NCBI GenBank assembly: GCA_008360975.2 | Contig: CM039180.1 | Location: 8,957,122-9,021,121 of the forward strand | Direction of reading: 5' to 3' | Source: Lichenostomus cassidix | Lineage: Eukaryota > Chordata > Aves > Passeriformes > Meliphagidae | DNA length: 64,000 bases | Shown here: piece after piece, positions 63,267 to 64,000 of the stretch | How positions within the stretch are numbered: position 1 is the stretch's first letter | How the letters are laid out: each line of letters begins with the position of its first letter | The notes under the pieces: generated by a model | Seen by the model: only the letters and a program-made list of their open reading frames with translations | The model's database searches: none | What the model was told of the DNA's origin: nothing | Translations under genes and position numbers: made by a program

Positions 63267-64000
63267 ATCAGTGAATGGCTCTGTTTAAACTGCCAGATGC
63301 AAAGAGCATTAGGAGGTGACCTAGCACCAGGTCTTGGTCCTGGGCCACAGCCACCTGCACCCAAACAGAAGACACCCATTCCACCTTCAACAGCTAAAAC
63401 AACTCCTCAGCCACAGCCTGTTCAAAAGAAAGATGTTACTCCAAAACCTGATCCTTCACAGTTAGCAGATTCAAAAAAACCTCCACCACAAAAAAAGCAA
63501 ACACCCTTGCCTGCGTCTCCCCCTGTAAAATCAAAACAACCCCGTGCAGAGCCTACTGAGATCCCCCAGCAAACAGATGCCACTCCAAAATCTGATCAGG
63601 TCAAGCCACCCCAGGCTGAAGATAAGCAAAAACAACCCAGTGTACAGAAGCCTACGGCAGACACTGTATCTACCTCTGCAGCACCAGAGCAGAAACAGGA
63701 TTTGGCAGGTCCCGGACCACCAACTCAACAGAAAGTGACAGACTCCCCAAAGCCAGAGCTTGCAAAGCCATCACAGGACACACAGCCAGCTGGGGATAAA
63801 CCGGATTCCAAACCTGTTCCACAAGTGTCCCGGCAGAAGTCAGATCCCAAGCTTGCGTCTCAGCCTGGGGCTAGACCAGATGCTAAAGCTCAGAAGCCTG
63901 TTGAGCCAACACAAACAAAAGAGGATCCTAAAAAGTTACCAACAAAACCAGCCCCAAAACCTGATACAAAACCAGCTCCCAAGGGCCCACAGGCAGGGGC
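63267..64000 (+). CDS. PCLO: PCLO exon 3 (partial): end of zinc finger 1 and Pro/Lys-rich linker
   Basis: The frame opens with [20 protein letters not shown] directly after TTTTTTTCAG and stays open to the end of the window (244 codons plus two bases, residues 495-738). C500 and C503 provide the fourth CX2C pair that completes the first Piccolo zinc finger begun in exon 2. The rest is a low-complexity Pro/Lys/Gln/Thr-rich linker with recurrent KP and PKP motifs (for example [18 protein letters not shown] at the edge). In mammals this exon continues to the second zinc finger; that part is outside the window. No start or stop is expected here. The exon was identified by collinearity with exon 2 and phase 0 at the junction. 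Confidence 0.96.
   Translation, partial: MSEWLCLNCQMQRALGGDLAPGLGPGPQPPAPKQKTPIPPSTAKTTPQPQPVQKKDVTPKPDPSQLADSKKPPPQKKQTPLPASPPVKSKQPRAEPTEIPQQTDATPKSDQVKPPQAEDKQKQPSVQKPTADTVSTSAAPEQKQDLAGPGPPTQQKVTDSPKPELAKPSQDTQPAGDKPDSKPVPQVSRQKSDPKLASQPGARPDAKAQKPVEPTQTKEDPKKLPTKPAPKPDTKPAPKGPQAG

Noticed and set aside
1..64000. CRISPR arrays, bacterial operons or phage-like cassettes
   Set aside because: The window has vertebrate splice sites, CR1 LINEs and a CpG-island promoter. The only tandem arrays are a minisatellite, microsatellites and the coding decapeptides, none with spacers.

Overview
The window is vertebrate nuclear DNA, most likely from a bird. The evidence is a single large-intron gene, AT-rich non-coding sequence, one CpG-island promoter, and at least eight CR1 LINE fragments. 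Several of these fragments carry the 3' signature of avian CR1 elements (ATTCTGTG octamers). I cannot fix the species; two LTR-like fragments also look avian.

Positions 1 to about 44,300 contain no convincing protein-coding exon. This stretch looks like intergenic DNA upstream of the gene. It holds CR1 copies near 2.3, 12.0, 21.0, 34.6, 36.6-38.3 and 43.15-44.3 kb, two LTR-like GC-rich fragments in opposite orientations near 22.4 and 28.5 kb, and several low-complexity tracts. In other amniotes the neighbour upstream of this gene is SEMA3E; nothing recognisable as SEMA3E lies in the window.

From 44.4 to 45.2 kb there is a CpG island containing the promoter, 5' UTR and first coding exon of PCLO (Piccolo, the giant presynaptic active-zone scaffold), on the + strand. 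Exon 1 (44745-44986) encodes the N-terminus with a myristoylation-type MGNEAS start and a conserved segment, SQLSEEERRQIAAVMSRAQG. Exon 2 (50788-52027) encodes the P/Q-rich decapeptide repeats and six of the eight cysteines of the first Piccolo zinc finger. Exon 3 (63267 to beyond the window end) supplies the last two cysteines and the following proline/lysine-rich linker. The reading frame is consistent across both junctions (phase 2, then phase 0). The visible part codes for about 738 residues of a protein normally near 5,000, so most of the gene lies beyond the right edge.

The two most noteworthy signals are regulatory or structural. First, a 44-bp GC-rich minisatellite in intron 1 (45782-45894) carries one antisense RE1 (REST/NRSF) motif per unit. 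That gives two perfect matches and one near-match to the classical 16-nt consensus, about 1 kb downstream of the start codon of a neuron-specific gene. Second, intron 1 appears to use a GC-AG splice pair, because the conserved protein junction falls at AAAG|GCATGC and no GT occurs for more than 100 nt around it. No prokaryotic, CRISPR-like or otherwise exotic system is present.
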